From: Coturnix japonica
Lineage: Eukaryota; Chordata; Aves; Galliformes; Phasianidae
DNA: 64,000 nucleotides
Direction of reading: 5' to 3'
Assembly (NCBI RefSeq): GCF_001577835.2
Contig: NC_029542.1
Span: forward strand, 3,023,336-3,087,335
The position numbers and the translations under genes are program-made. Under the pieces are notes generated by a model that ran no database searches, was not told where the DNA came from, and saw nothing but the letters and a program-made list of their open reading frames with translations. Shown here piece by piece: positions 1 to 14,220 of the stretch (its first letter is position 1; every line of letters begins with the position of its first letter).

Positions 1-3000
1 ACTGAACTGCTCCTCATTGATGTACCTAATCAAGCTTTACATTCCCACATGCTCCCAGGGTTTCTGATGGCTCTACGTTAATTACACCCTGCTAGGCGCT
101 ACATTTATACTTCAAGCTTCACTGTGAGCAAGATACCCAAATCCACCAACCTTCCTGCAATGGGCACAGCTACTAATGCTGAGTTCTGCCAGATTGATTA
201 CAAGGATTAGGAAGCAAAAGAAAGGCGCCATGCAGTCATTTAACCTGAAAGCAAATCTGGAGCACAAAAGGGAGACCATGAGGATGCCCATGGCACCTGG
301 AAACTTGGCTCCAGCATCCCATATGGTCTCCAGTCACTACTTAACTCACATTTTTAGCTTTTTCAAACCTATTTTTTCCTAAAATAGAATTTCTGGAGTG
401 GATTTCTTGATGCCAAATTGACCCAGGAGGTGCTGCCATGTATTGCTGTGGGTCCCTGGGGCAGCTCCAGCAACCACACACAGCCACATTGCTTCCACCC
501 ATAAGCAACTTACCCTGCAGCAAAAACACCCAGGGACACCCTTAGAGGATAGCAGCTTTGTGTGGACAAACATCAGCACAATTCCCTTTGGTTAAACCTC
601 TGCCCTCCAGCTAATGTCACTGCAAAACACCCTCCGTGATTGCTGCCCCTAATTCCAGCCCTCTAAATCTCAGCATCTGATTTAAGGCCCAACCTGAAAT
701 GAGCATCTAAGCACAGTGGGAGATGGTGTCTGCCTGCAGGTTTCCAACAGAACCAGAAGCGATGTTTCCTAAACTAGTTCAGGTTCAGAATGGAGGGGTG
801 GAATGGCCAAAAAGGTTTGGGGTTGCTCTGCCATTGGAAAAACAAAAGGAAGCAAAAAGATTTATGGCACTCCCACCAGCTCAGCCATTGGGGAGTCTCC
901 AAAAGACTAAATTTAGTTGCTGCTATGGAGGCAAACTGGGTAGAAGGGGAAAAAAAGTCCTGAACCCTTAAAACTGCATCGCTTCAGGAGGGATGAAGGG
1001 AGAAAGGGGGGAGGGGAGCACACTATGAAACCAGATCCCTTGTTTACATGCTAATCCACATCCCAAAATGAATGGGAGAGAGAGATTAAGAAATTCAGAA
1101 TGCAAAGAATGCCACAGTCCAGGGAGGGTCACAAAGATCTGAACTGATGGAAGAAACCACGTCTCCAACCACCCACCCCCTGCCCCAGAAACTTCTCCAG
1201 ATAGCTCCAAGCATCCGCACAGGCAGAGCATGTGTTCTTCACATACGTGACCAGAATGAAATGCACCACGGAGAGAAAAGAGCCATTTATGTCCCCGCAC
1301 CGTCATTCTGCTGGTGGCATCTCATTTTCTCCCCCCCCTTAAATAGGAAAAAGAAAAAAGCCCCTCCGAGGAGCCAGCACCCTGAGCACTCACTGCCCAT
1401 CTCCATCAGTGTCCTGCAAAAGGGCTGCGTGCCACCCTATGGGGCAGGATCCCAACTGGAACCAGCATCACTCAACCCTGAGGTCCAGCTCAGCTCCCTG
1501 CAGCGCATGGAAATCATCCTCCCGAAGTGCAGCCCTTGCTCAGCTTTGGCTCCTTCAGAGCCCTGTGGTTAGAATTACAGAGGAAGTCATGAATAAATAA
1601 ACCCATCTATTTGCTTTGCTTGTAAGCAGGTCCGACTGGATTTAAACCCTTGTCGTGAAGTGCCGCTCTTTGGAGCAGCCCAGTTCTGCTGCCTCCGACC
1701 TCTGCCCCGCACAAGGCTTTACTCCAAATAAATAACTCCGCTCATCACTGATTCCCAGCTTTTTATTCACCATGTGCCAGAGCTGGAGCTCCTCTCATCA
1801 CTCGCAAACCCAGCACACGACCTCAGATGTGAGCTGGGAGTGAATGGATGGGGGTCTGCACACAGGGGGAAAAGGGGGGAGCAGCTGGAATGGTTGTGAG
1901 CAGAGAACTGCAGGTTCTAGGAATGCATCCCTGTGTCACCTCCCTCCTGTTTCATGCCCACACTGCTCTTTGTGACCACAGGATATTAGCAGCCTTACAG
2001 TGCTCACAGACCTGCAGAGCTGCCCAGCAGCCCCATGCGGACATCCTGGCTCTTCTTAGGAGCTGACACCTTGGAAATCAGGAACTGAGCAGCCTGATGC
2101 TCTCAGCAAACCCTGCTCAGCTCTGGACAGGGCATGCTGGAAAGATAAAACACTCAAACTGATGCAAAGGGATGGAGCAAAGTGCTATAGAGCAATCTGG
2201 AGTATCCAGGAGATGGAGGAGGTATCCTCATCTATCCAGTGCCAACCCAAAGGAGACTTCGTGCCCTCTCTTTCTGTGCCCATCAGAGCACATGGCTCAT
2301 GAGAAAAGCATACAACCCTCTTTTCCAGAGCACACAAACCAAAGCAAAGCTGCTTATTTGAAGAACCAACCCCATCCATTGACAAAATGCCCTCTGCTGC
2401 TCCCCAGCAGCCCTGAACCTAAGGGAGGATCACTCTCATTCCATCCCAGTGCAGCCAAAGCCCTCCCAGCATCGCTGTCAGTGTCACAGCAGCAGCTGCA
2501 AGCTCAGAGCTGCCCAGCTCACTGGGCACACAGTGCTGTGTGTCACACAGACAGGCAGAACCCTCAGCAACAACCCCAAATTAGGTCTGGTTTTGTTTGT
2601 TTGTTTGTTTTCAATTTTTAAATCTCATTGGGAAATACCCCAACAATAGATTCAGCTGTTGGGATCTCCATTCACATCGAGGAGAGTTGCCAGAACCCTT
2701 CATTAAGAAACTGCTGGCATTCCCCCCAGGACTGGCACAGCAGCAACGACAGGGACCCATGCAGGGGGCACTGACCTGCTCCAAGCCAGGCTGAGAGCCA
2801 GCAGGACGGGGGCTGGCTGCCACGAGCAATGGCAGAGCACCATTAGGGCAGCCTCTTCCTGCTCAAGGTTTCTCTTCCCTTTTGCAAAAGCCCCAAGTGA
2901 TGCTTTCAAGGTCATGCTCTAAAAGGTAGAGATGCTCCTTGCTGCATTGCCAGAGGAAGAACATCATCACACCTATGGCAAAGTAGCAGCAGCTGGGATG

Positions 3001-3091
3001 AAACTCAGGCGTGTCCCCATTCCACCTCACCCTACAGATGTGCTTCCTTAAGGAAAGTGCTTGGAGGTGGCATCACACCAGTGAGGATGCA

Positions 3092-3140
3092 GTCATGGAG
3101 TCATAGAATGGTTTGGGATGGAGGGGACCCCAAAGATTAC
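3092..3140 (-). mobile_element. Short CR1 LINE 3'-end remnant
   Basis: The run 'tcatagaatggtttgggatg' followed by 'gaggggacccc' is the reverse complement of the CR1 3' terminus. Birds typically show it as tcatagaatggtttgggttggaagggacc. Only about 50 bp is recognisable, so this is a heavily 5'-truncated copy. It sits in IGF2BP1 intron 2, and its CR1 sense is the same as the gene. Confidence 0.65.
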
Positions 3141-5719
3141 AAACTGATTTGAATTAGAAGGGACCAATGATCCAGATTTTATCCAGACAATTTGATTTCT
3201 CTTTAGTCACAAAACACAAAGCCTGTTTATTGAATTCCTGCTGGAGAAAGCTCCAGACCAAAGCACCACATGCAGCCATAGCCCATCCTGTGTTACAGAA
3301 CCAGCAATTGTGGGTCAAGCTGCACAGATGCACCAGAGCCACGTATACACAACACAAGGCTTCTGTAGGATGCTCCCTTACATCCAATCCCTCCCAGACC
3401 TTTCTCCACCCCCTACCACAGCTTCCTCAAAGCAAAGGTGATTGAGATCACCAGGGCACCAAGCACTTCCAGCAAAGCACAGCCAGGCACCAACCACATC
3501 CCTCTCCTCCCAAAATCATTTCTGGAGCTCCCAGGGACAACAAGAGAACGGCTAAAGCTGGAGAGATACGGGGAGACCCACTAGAACTGAATAACATCCA
3601 CGATAGATATTCAATCAAATGCAAATGTTATGCAAATGTAGGGGGTGAAAAAAAAAACAGCACATCTCTGATTCAATTAACAGCATTTCATTTATCTAGT
3701 TAAGCTTTGATTCAGGAAAGCACTTAATCCCGTGCTTAATGTGTTGTTGGTAGTGGTTCTTAATGTTTTAAACACTTCTAAATAGGAAAATGTGGTTGCT
3801 AAGACACAAACATTGCTGGGGGACTCGGAGGAAAGTTGCAGCTGAAATCATGAGTTTTTCCCCTTATATATTGATATACTTTCCATTTTCCAGCATCTCT
3901 GTGAGGTGGAAATATCATCCCTGTACTCACCTTATTGACAGTGAGATAAGAGCACAGAGAGGGAAGCACCTGCTCCCCATCACACCTTTGAGCACAGCCC
4001 AGCACCAGCAGGGCTGTCCCAGGTAGGATCTGTCTCAGACTTCAGCCACTTTACCTTTGATTTTCACTGTCCCTTCCAAGCTGACACAGCTCTCAGCTTC
4101 CCCACGTGGCATTAAACTCACTGACACATATGGCACAAAAAGAAATCAAACCCAACAACAAAACCACATCCCAAATTCACCAGGTGATGCTCAAGCAAGC
4201 CCAGAGTTACTTCTTCTTTAGAAGCAGCATCACTAAGGTTTGAGATACCTCAATTTAATGCAATTGGAGCAGCAAAGCAACTTAATGCAATATCCTCCAT
4301 TGTGATACACATGGCTCTTATAATACCCCTCATTCTAGAACCGTCTTGTGTTCTTTCAAGCTCATCCCTTGCAGATTTGATCCAGAAATGATCCAAAAGA
4401 CCCCTCTTGAGATCATACCCTTAGGAAGTTAACAAAGACACTCAGCTTCTCGTAGCTGGAGAAGCACAGAAGTAAATCAGCCCTGGGGTTTTAAAGGAAT
4501 GCATCCTCCATGCAACAGCCTCACACGGTCCCACTTGCCCTGGCTGCCAGTTATCTCTGGCAAGCATGCACAACATGATTAATCCTTCCCATCAATCATT
4601 CCAGCAACCAGAATTTGATCTTGGACTAATAAATCTGTCTAATTGGTCTCTCCCCATTAGCTCTTTTTTGGAATCACACTTCATGACTGATGAGATTTTT
4701 CACGGAGATGCCAAGAATGAGAAGTTGGTCCATGAACATCCCTTGAAAGGCCTGGAGAACTCGTTTTTGAAGTGCTATAGCTCAGGCATAGAGGGAAGGA
4801 GTGGTTGATGCCCAAAGGGAAGGACTGGTCAGTGCCCAGAGCTATAAGAAATGCTGTCCCATATTCCCTCCTTTATGAACCTGATGTGCCACCTCATTCC
4901 ATCCCCCCACTGACCCCAGGTAGATGGTGCTGCCACAGAGCTCATGTCAACCCAGCTGAAGGCCAACACCTCACACCTCTGAAGACATAAGAAAGCTCAA
5001 ACAAGCATCACAAAATCTTGGTCTTCAGCAAACCCAGAGGAAGCCTAATGATCCCCCAGACCTCTGCTGTTAGTCCTTGCCAAATCAATACATCAAGTAT
5101 CTGCAGACAGGACAAATTGAATAGTAAGTAATAGAGAGGAAAGACTGATGGGTTTTATACAATGCGCCCATTATCTTTCCATTTTAATTTGCTGGCAGGT
5201 TGCCATTTATTGAAAGAGACTTTCTGGTGCTCAGGACATGTCCCACATCCAAACCCAATTACACTTGGTGGGATCCCACAAACCAGTTCCAAATCCAACT
5301 GGGATGCACCAGTTCCTTCCTGGCAAACTCCAACCACTACAGCTCACACCCACTTCTACAGAGGTGCCAGTAACACAAGTTAAGAGACTTTCAACCCTAA
5401 AACTGCAAATCTTAAATTGACCTTCATCCAATCTGACCCTTGAGCTGGTGCTGGCTGCAGCCAAGCATGGACTGGATAACAAATACGGGGACATACAAAA
5501 TGCTTCAAGGCAGTTTTCCACATAGAGAGTGGAAAAGAAGAACAATGACTTGTTTCTCATCTCACCTTTCATCTGCATATCTCAAAGCACATCTGAAACC
5601 ATAGCACAGTATAACCACTATTAAAGCAATGGGATGAGGGAACATGCAGCAGCATCTGCTCATCCTCCAAGCATCAAAGCCAGCACTTCCATCTCCACTG
5701 CATTTAGGTTTGTGTCATT

Positions 5720-5758
5720 CTTTGTTGATTTCTGATTTATTGTTGATTTCTGATTTAC
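5720..5758. repeat. Two-copy 18-bp direct repeat
   Basis: The unit ttgttgatttctgattta occurs twice in tandem with almost no change. It is a small local duplication inside IGF2BP1 intron 2, with no evident function. Confidence 0.7.
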
Positions 5759-6055
5759 TGTGACCACATTCAGAGTGCTGCCCTTCACCCACCATGACTG
5801 ATTTTGAGCAGAAAAGACCCTAAAGGTGCATTCATAGATTCCCTCCCACCCACACACACCTCCAGGAACCACCAGCACAATAGATACCAGCCCTCCAGGT
5901 TTCCTGCTGTCCTCCCTTTAAACCCAACAATGCATTAAATAAAAGCTCGGATAGCATGAAACCCACAGCATGCTCATCCCAACCCCCCATCCCTTTGTCA
6001 CCATCCCCTTTTAGGATGCTGGAGCTGGTTTCAGCTGGTGGCACCCACTCCTCTT

Positions 6056-6074
6056 TGCCACCAGAGGGCACTTC
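6056..6074 (+). promoter_or_regulatory. CTCF-like motif in IGF2BP1 intron 2
   Basis: The sequence tgccaccagagggcactt is very close to the vertebrate CTCF core (CCACCAGGGGGCGC). It keeps the CCACCAG half and the GAGGGCAC half. The motif reads on the plus strand. Occupancy cannot be told from sequence. Confidence 0.5.
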
Positions 6075-6579
6075 TGCCCTCTTCCAGTTCCCAGAACGCC
6101 TTTCTAACTGGTTTCCAGTGGCTCTGATGCTGCTGTGGGACTGGGGCTGCTTCAAAGCAAGTTCAGGCACTGCAAAGTAGCTGATACCAGTGGGGACCCC
6201 AAAACCCACCAACACATGCTCTATGATGGGTCTTAAGCCACTTTAATTTGTTAATATTCAAGTATCTCTACCAGGTGATTGACAGGTGACACCATATTGC
6301 ACATAGCTGTGGTCAGGGCCATCTTTTTCTTCTGTATTTCTAGCGGGGCATTGGTTCAGAGACGCTACAAACAACACAAGCTCAGAAGTTTGAGCAGGGG
6401 AGATGGGAAGGATTCTGCTAAAGCTTAGGGGAGCTGCACAGATTCAGGTCTCCACCAATTTCAGGTGTGACATCAACCCTCATCCCTGGTAGGTATAGAT
6501 CTGTCAGATAAACTGGGTCCAAAGGCAGCCAACAACCCTCAGCCCTCCAACAACCTGCAGAGGGTGAGACAGCTGCAAG

Positions 6580-6722
6580 CACCCCACATGGCATCTCCCA
6601 TTACATCCCTCATCACATCCAGCATGGCATCACCCATTGCATTGCCCACCATACACAGCATTGTCCATTGCATCCCTCATCACATCCCTCATTTCATCCT
6701 ATCACATTTCTCATCATATCCC
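6580..6722. repeat. Degenerate catcacatccctcat minisatellite
   Basis: About 140 bp is built from imperfect repeats of short words such as catcacatcc, catccctcat and cattgcat. The unit drifts between roughly 10 and 20 bp, and copies are too diverged for a clean period. It looks like an old tandem array in IGF2BP1 intron 2. Confidence 0.6.
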
Positions 6723-9700
6723 ACAGGGTGGGTTTGGTGTCATGACCAAGTCTGTGGTTGAGCCCAAACCAGGTTAAAAGTGCTACACTTGCTTCTGTGC
6801 ATCTTCCTAAGGGAAGGCAAGGAGAACCAAAAAATGAGATTAAAAAGTGGGGCTTTTTCTCATCCATTTCCAGCACAAATTCCTTCAGTCCCCAATGTTT
6901 GGTACAAGGTGACACAAGGGGTGCTCAGACCTCCCTGGTCTCCTCATTTTCACACCAAAGCTGGATGAGCAGCTGAAGAAATGTTCCAGATGGGGAAATC
7001 TATCTCACACTTATCCATTTCATTTTGCATTTTGTTTTACATGCATTTATAACAAGAGGGTTGGGATTAAGAGGAGAAAAGGCTGAAGCTCGGATAAGAC
7101 AGAGCAACTGGGAAACTGCAAGGATTGGGGCTCTTCTACTTCACTGCCACCCATCCCATTACAGAGGCACCTCAGCAAAGCCACTGAAAGCCCACCTGAA
7201 AGCCACTGAAACAGAAGCAACAACTTTGAAAGGGTGACTTCCCCATTTCAAAGTGCATCCTTTGGAGACTTGAGAAGCTGAATCTAAAAGCACAAAACTT
7301 ATTTGAGGGCTTTGGCTTCTTCTGCAATTACTCCCCAGCAAACAGCTCCATAGGAGCACATGCAGCAGCCACAGCTTCTTCCCTACAGAAGACTTTACAA
7401 CTTTCTTTTATTCTTTAATCATTTGATCGATTTGTTTGTAAATACTTTTATGCCTGAGGCTTGAACCAGAGACAAGAAAACACACACTCACAAATGTTTA
7501 TATACGTGTGTATATACAGACACTACTCACTTTGGTGCCCAAGTCTGCTTAGACACAACCAGTATTAAACAAGAAATAAACTGCATAATATTGACAGCTC
7601 TGGATATAAGGCAGAGCACCAGAGCTCATCCCATCCCATGAGGTTCCCTGTTAAAGATACAGAATTTCCCAACAGTTTACAGGTATTTTGGGGGGTATCT
7701 TAATACAGATATCAGTTACTTACAGGTGTTTCTCTGCACACAACCTACCCAGAAGGTCTGATCCCACAGCCCTGAATCTCACAAGTGTAAGTAAAGGCTT
7801 TGCAGGTGACACGTAGCAGAGAAAACAGAGACAGAAGTGAGAACGGAGAATTCCTGTACTACTCCATCTCCAACTCTGCACAACTCGGTGCCCACTAGAT
7901 CGCATTTAATCCCTGAATGCTGATCTCTTCTCAATGCATGCTCACCAGGAGGATCTATGCTTCCCAAATGCCTCATCTGACAAGCCTTACAGCCCAAGCA
8001 CTATGTGCAATGGCTCTCAGAGCAGCTAAAAGCACAAAAGCAGTGGAACAAGCAACTTTTCTGGATCCAAAAGCCTGCACCCACGGCATTCATCACACAC
8101 CTCGGAGGCTCTAATGCAGCTGCACCCTCTGGAGCACCAGCACCAGAGAGATAACGCTGCTTGAACCTTCTGGTCATCACAATTCAGAAATAGAAACCAC
8201 AACTGGTAGGTTTTTCAGGAGCGCTCACTGCATCAGGTGCCAATCACTTCTGAAAACTCAGCTTGTCCCGAGATGCTTAAACACAGCTTGGAACAACTGA
8301 CTCTACATGCAAATACAAATCCAGCCCTGAGTGCGTTCCCCCCCACCCTGCCCCTTTCATTTGGCTCTGGATTTCCATTCCCCTGCCTGCCCTATACTCC
8401 AACAAGGAGTTTGCTCCCCAAGGAGCTACACTTCCAACTTACAACAGCAAGCTGCCACGCAGGACCTTCATCCGAGTCAAACTTGCTCCTTATAGTGCAA
8501 ATCAAATTCACTGTAATCTCCAGCCACTGGATGGTGCAGGATCTGCTCCGTGCATGGAGCCCTGCCAGCTGCACACGCTCCTGCTGCACTGCTTTGCTGC
8601 TGCTTTTATTATGGTTGCATTGCAGCACGGGGAGCTCAACCTGGCGGATCAAACTGCAAACCTGATTCTTCCGGGGCTGCTCATGGATTCAGTTTTGTTC
8701 CCTTCTATTGCTTTCCCTCTACACAGACCGGGCAATTAAGGCAGGCAGAAAAGTGTGAAATTTCAGCTCTGACCATGTCAGAGCTCCCAAGTGTCAGTTA
8801 CAATAAAATAAATGACCCATTTCCTGATGGATTGCGAGGGCTCCTCTGAGACGAGCGGACGGACAGATTTCTCCGCTTGTTTATTTTCTCTTTTTTTTCT
8901 GGCAGAAAGGCTGCTCTCCTCTGCTCTTTGGCACCGATGGCTGCAGCAGCTTGGGATGCTCTCGCTCCTGTACCGCTGCCCTGGCAGCGCCCTCCTGGCT
9001 GCTGTCCCCAGCAACACCCGTCCCCTTGAGCCCCGCCAACTCTTGGCACATCTCCTCCAGCAAGAAGCTCCAGAAAAACCCCCCCTCTGCCTCTTCTTGC
9101 AGCTCATGAGAGGAAGAACCCACCTGCAGAGCCCACAAAGTCTCCTCTCTGCGTGCCAGCACCAAACCCGATGCTCTCCGAATGAAGTCAAACAGCAGGG
9201 GATGGGACAGAGCTGTGCAGTGTCACCTATGGGTAGGGTTGGCAGGAGGCAGCACAGAGGCATCAAGCTACAAGAGGGCTCAGGAGGGAGCTGGTGCCCC
9301 TGTGAGACCCTTTCTACAATGCCCCATTTGTTGGTGGCTCTGCCCAGGGGAGAAGAAACGAGTGGGCTTCAATTAAAGCACAATTTTTTCACTTTAATCT
9401 TTCTATCTAAAATTGCTAAGATCCCTCCAGCATCTTCAGGAGAGCGCAAGGGATGCTGAACGCAAACAGATGGCAAAGCAGTTTCCTCTCCCATTCAGTA
9501 GGTGATTAAAATCAGAAAGACGATGCACCCTAGGCATTAAGACCACCAGCTTTAAACAACACCTGAGACTTCACAAGGGAAGAACACATTGCTTTTCCTG
9601 GGGGCTGAACCAATGTCTGAGTGGTACAAACCCTCCTGCTTTAGTCTGGAGCAATTCACAACATTACACATACACTGGGAATGCCCAGACGATGTAGTTG

Positions 9701-12700
9701 CACATGATTCCTCCAGCTTCTCCAAACACATCAAACTGGGCAGAATAAAGATTTAAAGATAGAAAAGGCTCAGCCCCACAGGTCCTGGCAGGGAGGAGGA
9801 GGGATGAATCTTGCACAACTGCATTTCTGCTGTTCCTCTCCCCTCCCCACCCCCCAAATATCCCTTCTTTCAGTGCAGGTCTGGATGGGAAACCCTCCCC
9901 CACAAACAGGAAGATTCATACAGTTCAGGAGGGTGACTTAGAAGCTCACACCTTCACTTTAAGCTCTCAGCGCTTCCAGGTATGCTGAAAATGACAGTTT
10001 TCACCTACAACATTCGATCATTTTTCTTTCTCTACTGAATCAAACCCCCACACACACCCTATAAAAGGCTCCTGAACTCCTCCAAAATGCATTTCCTCAA
10101 AAGAAAACTACAAACTCAGGTCTACAGCTCTTTTCTCCTGCTCATCTCTTGTCCCTTCCTCACTTCTGAGGGAAGATCTGGTATCCCCCAATGCTTTGCT
10201 ACACTTCAGGCTCCCATTTCTCCCCATGCCATACAGGTACAGCACAATCTCCACAGAGCTCATCCAAATCAGCTGGTTGATAAAACCAGCAGCATCGTTA
10301 GGAAAGGAGGAGAAAAAGAAATCCTCCCTAGCTGCCTTGAAGCAGCAAGCAGACATCCCCAACTTCTAAATTCAGCACATTTGGAAACAAGGCACGTGCT
10401 GTGGAGGGGAAGGGGCTGCAGGCGGTTCCTCCTGCTCCCCCCTTCTCCCCTCCCCCCAAACTAGAGCCCCAGGCCAACCCCATCCTCCTAAACCTCCCCC
10501 CCAAACCCACTGCTGACTCTGGAACACGTTAACATTTCTGGGGGCTGAGAGAGGAGGGGGCAAAAATCCTCCCCTTTATTTATTTATTTCTGTTTAATTC
10601 TGAAAGGTCTCAATTTTCAAAGCAAGTACTTTAACCCCACTTCCCTTATCCGTATCTCTGAGCTTTGTTTGCTTGTTTTTTAACCTAAAAGGCAAAGACA
10701 GAAACACAGGTTAAACTGGAGAAGGGAACTCAGACCTTAGAATCACCACTGATGTGGCAGCTCTGTTTCACTGCCACCAAATGTATTATTTTCTTTTGAA
10801 TTCCAAAAAACTCAACCACTTAAAGGGCATCTGGGCAGGATAAACTCCATCTTCAATGGGTTCTAAACTTGAGGCTACAGAACTTATGGCTAAATTGCAA
10901 TCCCTTGTCCTTGCTCCTGCTTGGAGAGGGGGAAATAAGGAGGATTTCTTTAACTTCATGCTGCTAACTGTTAAATACATTCCTCTTCCCCCAGTATGTT
11001 AAAATTGGTTCAATTACCCCAGCTCTGAACCTAATTGACAAAACTTGCTGACAAATTATTAATCCCTAATTGAATTACAAATTATTTCTAGTTTTTCTAC
11101 CTGGAAATCGTTAAAAGGCATTAATTTCCAAGAGATCTCAGCAATCCAAATTCAGTACAGTGGAGCTCCCGGCTCAAAAATGGTCACTCGAATTAAAGAA
11201 CTCAATATTACCACCATCCTTTTGGGGAAACCAAGAGAAATAGAAACAAACTGAACCACGTTAAACACCCTTGGAAAGGAGCACTCCTCTTGCCTCGCCA
11301 TTTCCAAACATTGCTGTGCAGAAGGGTGTTCCTAATTATTTTTTAATAAGGCTGTAACTTGTAAAACAGACCTGTTTTAAAGGGAATTATCTTAGGAATG
11401 GATTAAGAATGTGTTTTGTCTCGATGTTCCAGAGAACGCCTTTGTTTGTCATGAAGATCAACCAAACTTTTTTACACCCCCCCAATCCCGTTTAATTTCC
11501 ACACTATTAAAGTAAAACAGGGGAGAAAGGCAAATCTGAGCACATCTTGCTATTTACAAACAAAGAGAGCATGCAAGCTCTCTATCAAAACTCTCACATT
11601 TTTCCATCACAATTAATTGCACGCTGCGTATCTCCAACAAGCAAAACAGATTTCAAACGAGGACTAAAAGAAAACGCAGCTTTAGGGTTTCTCCATCCAA
11701 CTCCAAGCACCTTAACACCATTTCATAACTCCCACCTCCACTCACTGACCCTTCTGAACACAGAAACAACCCCTAATTCAGAACACCCCGAGCAAAACCC
11801 GCCCAGCTTTAAGCCTACTGCCTCTTATCAACCCAACTCCCTCTTCCCCCCAATTACTCGGTTTCATTCTCTCTGGTCGACTCACTTCCACATTCCTCAT
11901 ATTTGGAATGTCTGCTTGATGGATTCACTTTTTTTTCCCCCCCTCGCCCCTCCTCCTTCCTTCCTTCATTCATTCTTTCTAATGCTCTCTACTGAGCTCT
12001 TTTCAGGTTTGAAGCTCCCACCTCTACCCCCAGACTGACTTTTCTTTTAATCTCAACTTAGAAAAACCGAACTTTTTTGTCTTAAAAACCACGTATTTTC
12101 ATTCTTTTTAACCTCCTAAAGAAGAAATAACCATTTTTCACACCGTGGAAAACACCTTTTTAAGCTTTCCTCACGTTTTTTCATCAGCAAAATCACAGGG
12201 AAAAAAACAACAACTCCAAAACAGCAACAAATAATGATTAAACTTATTTAAACTCAGAGATGGTAATGAAACAACATATTTAACAGCAATGATCCTCTTT
12301 TTAACAGCGATATTTTAAAGCTTTGTTGTTTTTTTCCCCAATATAGCTCCCAATGATTACTAAGATAAGTTGCTGCTTTGAGTGTTATTTAAGGGACAAA
12401 AAAAAATCTGTAATTAAACAGCTCTAAATCAGTTTATCCTTCTTGTGCATTTTGGTGCACGCACCAATCACTCCCTCACACCACATTAACAAATCCTCTG
12501 TTTTTTTAACCCATTTCTGCCGCAGGATTTAAAGACAAGAGGGGTCTTAATGAAGAAAATACACCAGCAAGGGAGATTTATTTACAACATGTTGTTTCAT
12601 CATATACATTTCAACCCGGTTCAGTTCTCCTAAACTTCAGCATTTGCAATTTCATCGAGAGAAGAAACACAACCAAAAAACTGAGTTTTATTTTATTAGT

Positions 12701-13739
12701 TATCTGCAAAGCGCATCATTGACCATCGCTTTCTTTCCCACGTTCCTACACTAAAATAAGTAAACCTAAACACGAGGTGGGGGGGGGTATGGGGGGAGGT
12801 GGGTTGTTTTAGATCGCACCAAAACCCATCTGATTTTGTCCTCTCTGCTCACACTTAATTAACCATATCCTGCTCTGTGTGCCTTTAAACTGGAAAATCC
12901 AGTCTTAAAAACAAGCAGTAAGAAGAAAAAAAGGCAACTTCAAAACCGACACGGTGCCATCATTTCAGCCTTTATCCAGGGAGAGGAGAGGAAAGCAAAG
13001 CAGGCAGAAAAGTCCACCAACAACCTGCAGAGTTTACAGCTGTGCCACAGTTGCCTTTGCTGATCCAGAAACACAAACTCACATCCCAAAACCGAGGCAA
13101 AGAAACTGTAGCAACCGCCCCACCAAGCATCCAGCCACCCCATCACGGCTGATGAAACGATTTCCAGCAAAGCACATGAAGAAAGTCAACAGCAAAAATG
13201 GCTCCTGCAGCTTTAAAGGCAGCGGATGGGGCTATGGGGCTCAAACTAAAGCCCCCTCTCGCCCCCAGCCTCAGGATTTAGCAACCAGACGTAATGAACT
13301 GCACTTCTCCTGGTTATTAAACCACGCTAACGAACCTTCCCTTTGCTTCCACCCATTGTAAAGTTTCACCCAGCATTTCTTTGAATTACAGACGCCAAAG
13401 AAATATTTACATTTCCATTGAATTTCTCCCGGAGTGCTCTTAGCAAAAGTCAGAGGAGGGAAAAGAGGGGAGCAAGGAAATACTCTGAGATCTTCTCTGC
13501 TCCCCCAACCCATTGATCACCAAAAGGACTACAAATAATTAAGAAATCGTGATGCATCCCCCTCCCCTTTTTATTTTTTCTGATTTATTTTTGAGCATTA
13601 TTACGTTACCCTTCGTAGGGTAATTGCCTTTCCAATAACACACTTAGATTCATTGATACTGGAGCCAAAGGGAGATTCTGAGCGTTGTAATGACTGATAT
13701 CGATCCCCATTTCACAAGGAGGGTCTGGAAAACCCTACA

Positions 13740-14220
13740 GGGGACATTATTAAATGGAGTTCTGCCTTTAGGGTCGGCTCCACCGCGGGGCATGGCCCCC
13801 TGCAAGGAAAGGATTGCTGCCAAACCCCACAGCCTCCCAGTGGGGCCAGGTCTACACAGGCTCCCCAAAGGGGTCCTCAGCCAGCAGAAAAAAAACAAGA
13901 GTTTGGGGAAGGAAGAGTTTCCTTCTACACCATGTTGAGCGCCGGGGCGGCCGCCCCATCACGTGGCGGAGCGGCTGCATGGCCCAGCGCGGGCACCAGG
14001 CCCTGAGGAGAGCTCACCCAGCTCTAGGGAAGGGATCAAGATCAACCCAAAGACCCCCACACACAACAGTGAATCCCCCCTGGGCCCAGCAGTTCACTGC
14101 CTGAACCCTCAGGGCCCTCCAGGCCCAGCGTCCCGCGCGCCCTCAGCAACAAAGGGCCAAGAAGATGGGGAGGGCTGGGTAGGCCGAGCTGGGCCGCAAC
14201 GCCTGGGGAAAGCATGAAGA
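13740..14220. other. GC-rich patch inside IGF2BP1 intron 2
   Basis: The surrounding intron is AT-rich, but this block is GC-rich and has clustered CpGs, densest at 13,940-14,000. It includes an E-box CACGTG at 13,960-13,965. It lies about 0.65 kb downstream of exon 2 in the gene's sense. It could be an internal CpG island or alternative promoter, or just a compositional patch. No exon or TATA box is evident. Confidence 0.4.

Noticed and set aside
10060-10464. TATAAAAG followed by a 125-residue frame with a hydrophobic start
   Set aside because: The ATG lies only about 20 nt after the TATA box, at or before where transcription would begin; no conserved features.
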